Of a stretch of DNA of 64,000 nucleotides, positions 43,068-51,252 are shown in pieces. Source of the DNA: Haloprofundus halobius (GTDB taxonomy: Archaea > Halobacteriota > Halobacteria > Halobacteriales > Haloferacaceae); the NCBI RefSeq assembly GCF_020097835.1, contig NZ_CP083666.1, positions 1,612,001 through 1,676,000 of the forward strand, in the 5' to 3' direction. Position 1 is the first letter of the stretch. Each line of letters starts with the position of its first letter. The position numbers and the translations under genes are program-made. The notes below the pieces were generated by a model. It saw only the letters and a program-made list of their open reading frames with translations, did no database searches and was not told the DNA's origin.

Positions 43068-43920
43068 CGCGACTCTCCACCGTCTGTAGAGTAAACGAGA
43101 ACGTCGACCCCTCGCCGGGTTCCATTCACCCAGATGTCGCCGTCGTGGCGTTCAACGATGCGTTCGACCAACGCGAGGCCGAGACCCGTCCCGTCGTGTC
43201 CGTTCTGGGTGTGGAGGCGCTGGAAGACTTCGAAGATGCGGTAGGTATCGTCGGGGTCGATGCCAATTCCCTCGTCACTAACCGAGATGACCCACTCACC
43301 TCCGTTTAGTTCGGCAGCGACGTTCACTCGTGGCGGTTTGTCCCCGCTGTATTTAATCGTGTTGTCCAACCGATTCTGGAACACCTGACGTAACTGCCGC
43401 TCGTCGCCCTCGACACCATTCGGAGCGGTTCCTGCAGGTCGTGAGAGGCGGCGTACGCAAACTGCTCTAAGCGCTCGTTCGACGCCTGTAGTTGCTCTAT
43501 CGTCTCCCGGAGTTCGAGCCGCCGCGTTTTCGCCCGCGCGTCGTACATCCCGGCGATGAACCCGGCGACGCTGGCGAGCGCAGAGAGGATGAGAACGTTC
43601 TCGACGATGCTCGTGATGCCGGCGACGAGGGCTACGAAACTGAGCAGGCCGATCATCGCCCCGATACCGCCGAGACACCATCTGGCGACGGTCGAAAAGA
43701 GTTCAGGACAAATGGAGGTGCGTGGCAACCGGTAGCCGCCGTAGAGGAGGGCGAGGCCGGAACCGCCGACCAGAACGGCGACGACGACGTGCGTTCCGCG
43801 CGATGTGTCCTCGACGGCGACGAGCGGATATCCGGCGGCGAATGCGAGGTAGAGGGCGCCGAGGCCGACGACGATACGGCTCCAGTTCACCCGAGACGGA
43901 AACCGGTTCCGAATAGCCAT
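43064..43920 (-). pseudogene. Membrane histidine kinase with internal deletion and frameshift
   Basis: The 5' part encodes about five transmembrane helices, a linker coiled coil and the DHp H-box (ASHDLQEPLRMVS). At 43409-43416 the reading frame breaks. The other frame resumes at VEGDERQLRQVFQNRLDNTIKYSG, the N-box of the ATPase domain, and continues through VSDEGIGIDP and GTGLGLAL to the stop at 43064. Compared with the intact kinase at 39050, about 86 residues between H-box and N-box are gone. The retained junction GTGTCGAG could derive from short repeats. Unless the frame is restored by slippage, no functional kinase is made. Confidence 0.8.
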
Positions 43921-44136
43921 TATTCGGATAGGAACGCAGTCGTTATTATTGGCGTTGTTCCGAGAAATAACCAACACATCCGCTCGAACCCAGACGATTC
44001 CCAGTCGCCGACCGGCTCGGGCACTCGTCGTGTGCGGGTTTTCCTGGAGCGCCATCGGCAGCTGGGTGAGTCGCCTCCTCGAAGCGCTCGACGAACACGA
44101 CGGTGCCGAAACCTAATCCGCCGTAAACTGGCGTGA

Positions 44137-44146
44137 ATTTTTATAG
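44137..44146 (+). promoter_or_regulatory. TATA box of the large pilin-like gene
   Basis: AATTTTTATAGG-type box about 27 bp before the ATG at 44168, giving a nearly leaderless transcript. Confidence 0.5.
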
Positions 44147-44167
44147 GTTGAAGACAATCAGTCTCCA

Positions 44168-45649
44168 ATGCAGCTATCCGGGCCCGCGCGAGAGGGGCGA
44201 CTCGCGCGCGAAACGGGAGGGAGAGACCGGGGGCAGTCGGAACTCATCGGGGTCGTCCTGTTGTTCGGGTTGGTCGTCGCCGGAACGGCGGCCGTCGTCG
44301 CGCTCGGCGGGGTCGCCATCGACGACGCGAAGGGCCAGTCGGAGTTCGACCGGGCCGAGCAGGTGATGACGCTGCTCGACTCGAAGGTGGCGACGGTCGC
44401 GCTCGGCGATTCGAGCGTCAAGACCGTCTCGCTGGGGCGGTCGAACGGCCTGTACCGCGTCGACGAATCGAGCGGTACTCTCCGCATCGTCCACCGGAAC
44501 TACGATGGCGCGGGGAGTACGAAGACGCTGTACGACCAACCGCTCGGTGCCGTCGTCTACCGCGCCGACGGCGGCACCATCGCTTATCAGGGCGGGGGCG
44601 TCTGGTCCGCCCACGACGACGGTGGCGCGACGATGGTGTCGCCGCCGGAGTTCCACTACCGCGACGGGACGCTGACGCTGCCGGTCGTCCGAACGACGGG
44701 AGCGGCGGACACGTCCACGTCAGGCGGCCTGTCGAGCGCGCGTATCACCGGCGTCTCCCGCGGCGAGGCGGTGTACCCCGACCCGTCGGCGACGTACGAC
44801 GAGAACGGGCAGGAGTACCGAAACCCCGTCGAGAACGGACGCGTCGTCGTCGAGGTTCAAAGCGACTACTACCGCGCGTGGGCGGGGTTCTTCCGAAGTC
44901 GAACGGAGGGAGAGGTCGACGAGTACGACAGCAATCAGACGGCGACGGTGGCGCTCGTCACCCTCGGGACGAACGGCGACTTCCAGATGCCCGCCGAGCG
45001 CGACGGCGTCAACGTGCGAGGGATGGCCGAGCACACGCTCGACGAGTTCGACATCACGCTGCGCCCCGACGACACCGACAGCGCGAACTTCAACAACCTC
45101 CAGTGGTCGCTCGCCGCGGAGGAGGGGCGACAGCAGTTCGAGGTTCACCTCAGAAAGGGCGGCGGGAGTGGCTGTGACATCGACGTGTCGTCGACCGTCT
45201 ACTACTCCGACGACGGCGGCGACACCTACCACGGCTGGTACGCCGACGACGCGTTCACCACCCACTGCGAGGATATCGACGGCGACGGCGACGACGAGGT
45301 CGTACTGGACGCGAACCTCGTCGACGACGAGACGATGCTGAGCTACGAAAGTCTCTCGCAGAGCCAACTGCTTCACTTCAAGCCCGACACGCTCGAAGGC
45401 ACCGCCACGTTCGACGAACACGGCGTCGACGACGGGACGTACGAACCCGGCGACGAACTGCCGCTCTCGACGCTCCTCGAACATTACTTCTCGCTGCTCG
45501 CGCCGTCGTTCGAGTTGACCGTCCACGACAAGAACTCCAACACCATCAGCGAGAGCGCCTCCAGCGGCCGCGTCGTTTACGAAGGTGACGACAACTACGT
45601 CACCTATCTGCAGGTCAGCGAGAGCGAAGTCGTCGTCGAACTCGACTGA
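44168..45649 (+). CDS. Large type IV pilin-like (DUF7289-like) surface protein
   Basis: A 493-residue protein with a type III (prepilin) signal: a charged N-terminus, RDRGQSELIGVVLLFG as a candidate PibD processing site, and one hydrophobic helix. The long exported part is Thr/Ser/Asp-rich, with two Cys (GSGCDIDV, THCEDID) that may form a disulfide and a calcium-like acidic stretch DIDGDGDDE. It faces the pil operon but is on the opposite strand, so it is probably a separately controlled minor pilin or adhesin. The family number is from memory. Confidence 0.78.
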   Translation: MQLSGPAREGRLARETGGRDRGQSELIGVVLLFGLVVAGTAAVVALGGVAIDDAKGQSEFDRAEQVMTLLDSKVATVALGDSSVKTVSLGRSNGLYRVDESSGTLRIVHRNYDGAGSTKTLYDQPLGAVVYRADGGTIAYQGGGVWSAHDDGGATMVSPPEFHYRDGTLTLPVVRTTGAADTSTSGGLSSARITGVSRGEAVYPDPSATYDENGQEYRNPVENGRVVVEVQSDYYRAWAGFFRSRTEGEVDEYDSNQTATVALVTLGTNGDFQMPAERDGVNVRGMAEHTLDEFDITLRPDDTDSANFNNLQWSLAAEEGRQQFEVHLRKGGGSGCDIDVSSTVYYSDDGGDTYHGWYADDAFTTHCEDIDGDGDDEVVLDANLVDDETMLSYESLSQSQLLHFKPDTLEGTATFDEHGVDDGTYEPGDELPLSTLLEHYFSLLAPSFELTVHDKNSNTISESASSGRVVYEGDDNYVTYLQVSESEVVVELD

Positions 45650-45706
45650 GGCGGCGACGCGAAGAAAGAGGGAGACGGAGGCGGACGGACAGTACAGCGC
45701 GCCGTC

Positions 45707-46543
45707 TCACTCGAACTCCACGTTGAGATACGTCGCCGTCACGTAGACGCTGTCGACCGGGATATCTGAACACGTCACCGTCGACTCCGCCGCGCCGGTC
45801 AACTCGCAGTCGCGGTCGAGTTCCGCCTCGAAGTAGCGCGCCCAGACGGGCGCACGCTCCGTCGTCGTGTCGAGCGTGAGCGTCACCGTGGTGTCGGTCG
45901 CCTCCGGGAAGCGCTCCGTCTCGGCGTGTTCGGCGCGGACGAGCACCGTCGTCGACCCGCCGACGTTCGTCCGTCCGTCGCCGGGGTTCGTCAGAATCAT
46001 CGGCACGACGAGCTCGCGCTCGTTGCCGGTCCCTCGGGAGACGAGGTCGGGTTCCCGAAGCATCACCGCCCCGCCGCCGGGGTCCGTGCGGATGACCGCG
46101 CCGTTCTCATAGACGAGTTCCGAGCCCGACCCGGTTCGGAACAGTATCGGCTGGTAGGATTTCTCCGGGTCGTCGACCGCATCCCGACTGGCGATGTCGA
46201 CGCCGACGGAGTGCGACTGCCCCAACAGCAGTTGCGCGTCGGCGAGTTTGAGTTCGGTCGCTCGACTCGGCGCGTCCTCGTGGTGGATGTCCGCGAGGTT
46301 GTCGGCCATCACGTCGAAGGCGCGCTCGGCGTTCGTGAACCGCTCGGCGTCGCGAGCGTCCTGCAGACCCGAGAAGCCGGAGACGTAGACGACGCCGACC
46401 GTGCCGGTGATGAGTGCGAACACGAGGATGAAGCTCACCGTTTCGCTCACCGCCCGCGAACGGCGGCCGCGTCGCGACTCCAGCGCCGACGTGCGACGCT
46501 GCTCGCTCTGCGTCGGCGTCCGGTTGCGACGACGGTTACGCAC
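45707..46543 (-). CDS. Pseudopilin-like protein, pil operon gene 7
   Basis: A 278-residue exported protein. A basic cytoplasmic N-terminus of about 30 residues ends in RAVSETVSFILVFALITGTVGVVYV, a prepilin-type signal helix. The extracellular domain is beta-rich, with a probable Cys pair near the C-terminus (DCELT, TCSDIP). Starts with GTG at 46543, overlapping the stop of gene 6 by 8 bp. Resembles the haloarchaeal DUF7289 group. Likely a minor pilin assembled by PilB/PilC. Confidence 0.8.
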   Translation of the reverse strand: MRNRRRNRTPTQSEQRRTSALESRRGRRSRAVSETVSFILVFALITGTVGVVYVSGFSGLQDARDAERFTNAERAFDVMADNLADIHHEDAPSRATELKLADAQLLLGQSHSVGVDIASRDAVDDPEKSYQPILFRTGSGSELVYENGAVIRTDPGGGAVMLREPDLVSRGTGNERELVVPMILTNPGDGRTNVGGSTTVLVRAEHAETERFPEATDTTVTLTLDTTTERAPVWARYFEAELDRDCELTGAAESTVTCSDIPVDSVYVTATYLNVEFE

Positions 46544-47048
46544 TCTCGACCACCAACTCGGAACCGGTGTAGTCGATGCGCACGTCGCCGCCGTTGACGG
46601 ACTCCGTGGCGACGGCCGTCCGCGTCACGAAGGCGACGGTGACCGCCACGTCGGGGCTCGACGTCGACAGCCGAATCGAGTCGGCTTCGCCGTCGTCGTC
46701 GCCGTCGACCACGTCGACGACGTAACTCGTCCCGACGACGCGCGAGGGGAGTCGCCGGTCGAGTCGCACCGTCCCCGACGGCGCGGAGGCCGCCAGCGCG
46801 TCCGCCGTTTCGAGGTCGGCGGCCAACTGTTGGCCGACCACGCGGAGTTCGTTTTCGAGCGTCCGGTCGCGCTGGTCCTCGACGAGTCCGCCGCCCGCGA
46901 CCAGCAGGCCGGAGATGAGAATCCCCGTGATACCGAGCGCGAGGACGTACGACAACGTCGTCGATACTGCGCGGTCGGTTCGCGCCGGCGACCGCGAGTT
47001 CGGCGGCCACGGCGGCCGCGGCCGCCGCGGCGAGCCTCGGCTACGCAT
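46536..47048 (-). CDS. Pseudopilin-like protein (DUF7266-like), pil operon gene 6
   Basis: A 170-residue protein. It has a Pro/Arg-rich cytoplasmic tail, then RAVSTTLSYVLALGITGILISGLLVAGG, a prepilin-type signal and helix. A compact domain of about 110 residues follows, rich in Val/Asp/Ser. The ATG at 47048 overlaps the previous stop by 8 bp; a GTG at 47057 is possible. Small size and coupling favour a minor pilin that primes pilus assembly. Confidence 0.8.
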   Translation of the reverse strand: MRSRGSPRRPRPPWPPNSRSPARTDRAVSTTLSYVLALGITGILISGLLVAGGGLVEDQRDRTLENELRVVGQQLAADLETADALAASAPSGTVRLDRRLPSRVVGTSYVVDVVDGDDDGEADSIRLSTSSPDVAVTVAFVTRTAVATESVNGGDVRIDYTGSELVVESA

Positions 47049-47970
47049 CGGGTTCACCCGGTGCGACCCGAATCGTCGTCTCGTAGTCGAGGTCCGACGA
47101 GTGGTACGTCAGCTCGACGGTCACCGCGTAGATGGCCTCCGTCGAGGAGGGGACCTCGCCGATGCTCCCGCCGCGGGCGACGAAGCGGTACGTGCCCTCG
47201 ACGGCGTCGCCGTCGTCGTACGACACGTCGTAGGTCGCCGACTCCTCGAAGAACTCCAGCGCCGGACAGGGTTCGCCGCCGACGGTGGCTGACGTGAGGT
47301 CGACGGTGACGGAGTCGTCGGCGTCCGCGCCGTCGTACAGCGCACAGCGCTCGGTTCCCGACGGGGTGTCGACTTCGACGCGCAGGTCGTCGTCGCCGAC
47401 CCGCAGGAGGCGAACCTCGTGGGTTTCGCTCCCGTCGTCGAACTCGGTGGCGAACGCGTCCTCGGAGTCCGAGGCGAGCGAGCCGATTCGGATCCGCTGC
47501 TCGAACGCGCGGAGGCCGTCGGCGTCCTCGACGACGGTCCAGTCGTCCGAACCGTCGTCGTCGAGGAACTGCCCCTCGGTCGACTGTTCGGCGGCCGTCC
47601 CGGAGTCGAGCGAGTCGTACGAGACGCGCACCGCCCGGCCGTTGCGAACGCTGTAGTTTCGAACCTGCGTTTCGAGTTCGGCGACGCCGCTCTCGACGGC
47701 GGACGGGTTTACCGCTTCGCGGTTGCGGTTCTCGTAGGCGACGAGTCCGGCGACGCCCGCCTCCACGTCGGCGCGCGTGTCGAGCGCCGCCGCGCCGCCC
47801 GCCGTGTCGGTGCTGCGCGTCGCGAGGTTCTCGGTGTAGATGGCGGAGTTGAGGATGAGCGAGAGCGCGACGAAGACGACGGCTAAAGCGAGCGCGCCGA
47901 CGAGGAACAACTGCGCTCGCGAGACGCCGCCGTCCCGCCCTCCGCGTCGAAGGCGACTCACATCCGCCAC
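47041..47970 (-). CDS. Pilin-like protein (DUF7261-like), pil operon gene 5
   Basis: A 309-residue protein with one N-terminal helix preceded by GVSRAQLFLVGALALAVVFVALSLIL. Its exported part includes a low-complexity acidic segment and two cysteines (ERCALYD, GGEPCPALEF). Start is the GTG at 47970, inside the last codons of gene 4 (13-bp overlap). In haloarchaea this type is encoded within pilB-pilC clusters. Probable minor pilin or pilus accessory protein. Confidence 0.8.
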   Translation of the reverse strand: MADVSRLRRGGRDGGVSRAQLFLVGALALAVVFVALSLILNSAIYTENLATRSTDTAGGAAALDTRADVEAGVAGLVAYENRNREAVNPSAVESGVAELETQVRNYSVRNGRAVRVSYDSLDSGTAAEQSTEGQFLDDDGSDDWTVVEDADGLRAFEQRIRIGSLASDSEDAFATEFDDGSETHEVRLLRVGDDDLRVEVDTPSGTERCALYDGADADDSVTVDLTSATVGGEPCPALEFFEESATYDVSYDDGDAVEGTYRFVARGGSIGEVPSSTEAIYAVTVELTYHSSDLDYETTIRVAPGEPDA

Positions 47971-48620
47971 ACGACCACCTCCACTCTGAGGACGTTGTAG
48001 ACGCCGCTGTCGCCGCCGTCGGCGTTCTCGGCGTAGAAGTTCGAGCCGTCGATCTCCGTCTCCGTCGGTTCGGCGACGCCGTCGTCGTCCTCGTCGTCGT
48101 ACAGCACCGCGTCGTCGTAGAGGGTGACGAGCTGGGTCGCCGTCGCCGCGTTGTCGCTCGGTTCGCCCTGGTAGAAGAGCCGCTGTGTGCGCTCGTCGCC
48201 CGCGTCGGTGTGGTGGCGGACGTAGACGTTGGCGGCGACGCCCCGGTCGCCGAACGTCGACCGGAGCGTCCGACCGAACTCGGTCGGCGGGTAGTCGCCG
48301 GTGTAGTACGCCTCGTCTGTCGCGCCGCGGAACTCATCGTCGCCGTCGCCGTCGTCGTCGCCCCAGAACAGCAGCGTCCGTTCGAGTGACCCCGAGTCGA
48401 CGGTCGTAGCGAGGACGCCCTCTGCGGTCGCCTGCTGTTGGTTCTCGATATGCTGGCTGGACGTACTCGCCGACAGCGGCGTCACCGCCGTCACCTGCAG
48501 CGCGAAGATGACGCTCGTGAGCAGAATCATCGCCGACAGCACCGCCTCGAGCGTGTGCGCCTGCCCGCGGTCACCCCGGCCGCGGTCGGTCCCGCGTCCG
48601 CGACTCGTTCCGGGGCTCAC
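47958..48620 (-). CDS. Pilin-like protein (DUF7288-like), pil operon gene 4
   Basis: A 220-residue protein whose N-terminus RGDRGQAHTLEAVLSAMILLTSVIFALQ is a clear prepilin-type signal (small residue before the helix, Glu at +5 relative to the cleavage position). The exported domain is Asp-rich, with repeated DDDGDGDDE-like stretches. GTG start at 48620 overlaps the previous stop by 4 bp. Expected to be inserted by PibD processing and the PilB/PilC machine. Confidence 0.82.
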   Translation of the reverse strand: MSPGTSRGRGTDRGRGDRGQAHTLEAVLSAMILLTSVIFALQVTAVTPLSASTSSQHIENQQQATAEGVLATTVDSGSLERTLLFWGDDDGDGDDEFRGATDEAYYTGDYPPTEFGRTLRSTFGDRGVAANVYVRHHTDAGDERTQRLFYQGEPSDNAATATQLVTLYDDAVLYDDEDDDGVAEPTETEIDGSNFYAENADGGDSGVYNVLRVEVVVWRM

Positions 48621-49225
48621 CAGACGCGCACCTCCAGGTGTCCCGCCTCACCGGCCATCGAGACGGCCCGCCACGCCACGACGACGGAACTGCTGTCCGC
48701 CGGCGGCGTCGGTCCGGCCTCGAATCGGTTCGCGGCGTCGCAGCCGTCCGCGTCGGCCTCGACGACGCGCCGTTCGTCGTCGTCCCAGCAGAGCCGGTCG
48801 ACGCCGTCGCCGGTCCGGTCGCCGTCGAGCGTGACGTTGAGATGGACGCCGTCGGAGACGCCGACTCGGTCGTTGACGGTCGCTGCGCCGGGGTCGAAGC
48901 CGCAGTCGGGATCGCCCGTCACCGACGCGCCGAAGAACACCGCCGCGCACTCGCTGTCGACGCGGTACGGGGTGTCTGGGGCGCTCAGCGTCCCGCCGAC
49001 CAGTTGCGAGGCCACTCGGTCGGCGACGACGGTGTCCTCCTGTCCACCGTCGGCGAACGGCGAGAGCATCGACGGGACGAACGCGACGACGAACGCGACG
49101 GCGAGCAGAAAGACGCCGGCACCGATGGCGAAGTCGATGGTCGTCTGCGCGCGGGCGTCTGCGCGCCCGATCGGTCTGTCGCGGCGGGCACGGCGGCCCG
49201 TGCGACGACTGCCGCGCCGACTCAT
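48617..49225 (-). CDS. Pilin-like protein (DUF7287-like), pil operon gene 3
   Basis: A 202-residue protein. The N-terminal segment RADARAQTTIDFAIGAGVFLLAVAFVVAF is a prepilin-type signal. The extracellular part has four cysteines (SECAAVFF, DPDCGFD, RLCWDD, DGCDAA) that could make two disulfides. The ATG at 49225 overlaps the pilC stop by 4 bp; the first in-frame ATG 15 bp upstream is less likely. Minor pilin candidate. Confidence 0.82.
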   Translation of the reverse strand: MSRRGSRRTGRRARRDRPIGRADARAQTTIDFAIGAGVFLLAVAFVVAFVPSMLSPFADGGQEDTVVADRVASQLVGGTLSAPDTPYRVDSECAAVFFGASVTGDPDCGFDPGAATVNDRVGVSDGVHLNVTLDGDRTGDGVDRLCWDDDERRVVEADADGCDAANRFEAGPTPPADSSSVVVAWRAVSMAGEAGHLEVRVW

Positions 49226-51252
49226 CCCACCACCACCCACACCGCGAGCGCGATGGTCTGGAGGACGACGACGAACTTGACGCCGGAGACGATGTCGGCG
49301 TCGCGGATGTAGCCGCTGATGAACGCCGAGAGCACCGCCTGCAGCGTCACCGCGTGGAAGAACAGCACCGAGAGGACGTTGGTGTCGACGCCGCCGCCGA
49401 AGCTCATCCCGCCGGCGCTCGTCTCCCCGCCGCCCGTCAGCCCGGACATCACGTCGAGGAACTGCGTCTTCAGGATGGCCATCACCGCCAGCAGCGTGAG
49501 GTACGTCATGATGATGATGACGACCTGCATCCGCGCGCGGGACTTCCGCTCGCGGTCGATGTCGTCCTGATTCTCGGAGGCTTGCGCCGCCGTCGTCAGC
49601 ACGTCCGTGATCTGACTCGACGCCTCCTGTGCCTTGGTGATGAGTTTGACCGTCCGCGCCAGTCGCGGGATGTGGTACTTGTTGTTGAACTCAACGAGCG
49701 CCTCCCGCAGACTCATCCCGTAGTGGACCTTCGCGTGCATCACGTCGAACTCGTCGGCAAGTTTGCCCGACGACGTGTCGGAGACCGTCTTGACCGATTC
49801 GAGCAGCGTCTGTCCCGTGTCGTTGGCGCTCGACAGCTTCCGGAGGTTGTCCGAGAGTTTGCCGATGACGGCGTTGCGCGAGTAGACGTTCCACGTGTGG
49901 AACACGGCGAGGGGGACGGCGACGATGTACGACGGCACGTACCACCAGACGAACGTCCCCCACACGGGCTGCGAAACCATCCCGTCCCACGACAGCGGCG
50001 CGACGCCGTTGGCCGCCGAGACGCCGACGACGACGGCGGCGACGGGGAGCGTGAAGACGAGTGTGAAGAGTGGGTTGTCGCGGAAGAAGATGTGCGGTCG
50101 CTTCAGTAGCTCCTTGGTCTTGAACGTCCCCTCGCGGTTCTTCACGCGGTCGAAGAGGCTGAACTCGCCGACGAAGCTCTCGACGAGACCGAGGTGGACC
50201 AGACTCTCCTTGTTCTCCTCGGCGAGTCGCTCGCTCCCGTCGGTCGGCCTGAGGTACCCGTCACCGACTTCGTCCTGTTTCACCGTCGAGACGAGCACGA
50301 GGAAGCCGACTCCTGTGAGGGGAATCAGTCCGTAGACCGTCGCGTACAGCAGCATCTCGTCGGCGTTGCCGAGCATGCTCATGATGACGAGGATGATGAT
50401 CAATAAGAGTGGAAACAGCGAGAGCGTCATGTACATCTCGCCGAACAGTTCGAGGGTTTCGAGCGTCAGCTCCTGCTGCTGCTTGGCGGTGCGCATGTGC
50501 TTGTCCTTCTTGTCGTCGAGGAACTGCTGCATGTTGCCGCCGGAGTTGACGATGGAGAGCATGTCGGTGAGAAACTGCGAGAGTTCGTCGCTCGGCGTCT
50601 CCATCGCCTGCTTCTGGATGGCGGTTCGGTAGTCGGTGCCGAAGTACTCCGTCTCCTGGACGATGCTGCGGAACTCCAGGGAGACTTCGCCGTAGGTGTC
50701 CTCCGCTTTGGCCATCGCCTCCAGGATTTCGAGTTGGTTCAGCCCGCCCACCGAGAGCGCGTACATGAACGAGATGGAGTCCGAGAGCAGCATGTCTATC
50801 TCGCGTTTTCGGGCGGAAGCGGTCGAGTACGGAATCGCCAGCAGCGTCCCGAAGCCGAGGCCGAAGCCGAGAGAGCCGAACACCAGCCCCGTGATACCGA
50901 CGGCGGCGGGCATCTTCATCGCCTCCAGCAGGTCGACGACCGTCGGGTTCGGGATTCGCGCGCCGAGCGAGAGCATCTCGGTGCTGACCAGACCGAACTG
51001 GAACAGCGCGTAGCCGAGAAGCGTCCCGGCGAGCCACAGCGCAAGTCCGGCGAGCACGCCGACGGCCAGCGCCTGTGAGATGTACAGTTCGACGGTCGTC
51101 GTGACGCGCGCCTGCGTGAGTTTCTCCTCCACGTCGGCGACGAAGTCGCCGTCGGGGTCGAACAGCCACGTGAAAAGCGGGTAGAACGCGTCGCCGAGCA
51201 TCTCGCCCGCGTTTGCGCTTCCCGCCCCGCTCGACCCGGTGTCCAGGCTCAT
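49222..51252 (-). CDS. pilC: Type IV pilus assembly membrane protein PilC (T2SF family)
   Basis: A 676-residue T2SF protein, duplicated as in archaea. Each half has a T2SF domain followed by transmembrane helices. The first spans about residues 150-250 (DSISFMYALSVGGLNQLEILEAMA) and the second about 470-580 (DNLRKLSSANDTGQTLLESVKTV). Eight or nine hydrophobic helices in all. It is the inner-membrane platform on which PilB acts. ATG at 51252 overlaps the pilB stop by 4 bp, and all following genes overlap in turn. Confidence 0.93.
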   Translation of the reverse strand: MSLDTGSSGAGSANAGEMLGDAFYPLFTWLFDPDGDFVADVEEKLTQARVTTTVELYISQALAVGVLAGLALWLAGTLLGYALFQFGLVSTEMLSLGARIPNPTVVDLLEAMKMPAAVGITGLVFGSLGFGLGFGTLLAIPYSTASARKREIDMLLSDSISFMYALSVGGLNQLEILEAMAKAEDTYGEVSLEFRSIVQETEYFGTDYRTAIQKQAMETPSDELSQFLTDMLSIVNSGGNMQQFLDDKKDKHMRTAKQQQELTLETLELFGEMYMTLSLFPLLLIIILVIMSMLGNADEMLLYATVYGLIPLTGVGFLVLVSTVKQDEVGDGYLRPTDGSERLAEENKESLVHLGLVESFVGEFSLFDRVKNREGTFKTKELLKRPHIFFRDNPLFTLVFTLPVAAVVVGVSAANGVAPLSWDGMVSQPVWGTFVWWYVPSYIVAVPLAVFHTWNVYSRNAVIGKLSDNLRKLSSANDTGQTLLESVKTVSDTSSGKLADEFDVMHAKVHYGMSLREALVEFNNKYHIPRLARTVKLITKAQEASSQITDVLTTAAQASENQDDIDRERKSRARMQVVIIIMTYLTLLAVMAILKTQFLDVMSGLTGGGETSAGGMSFGGGVDTNVLSVLFFHAVTLQAVLSAFISGYIRDADIVSGVKFVVVLQTIALAVWVVVG

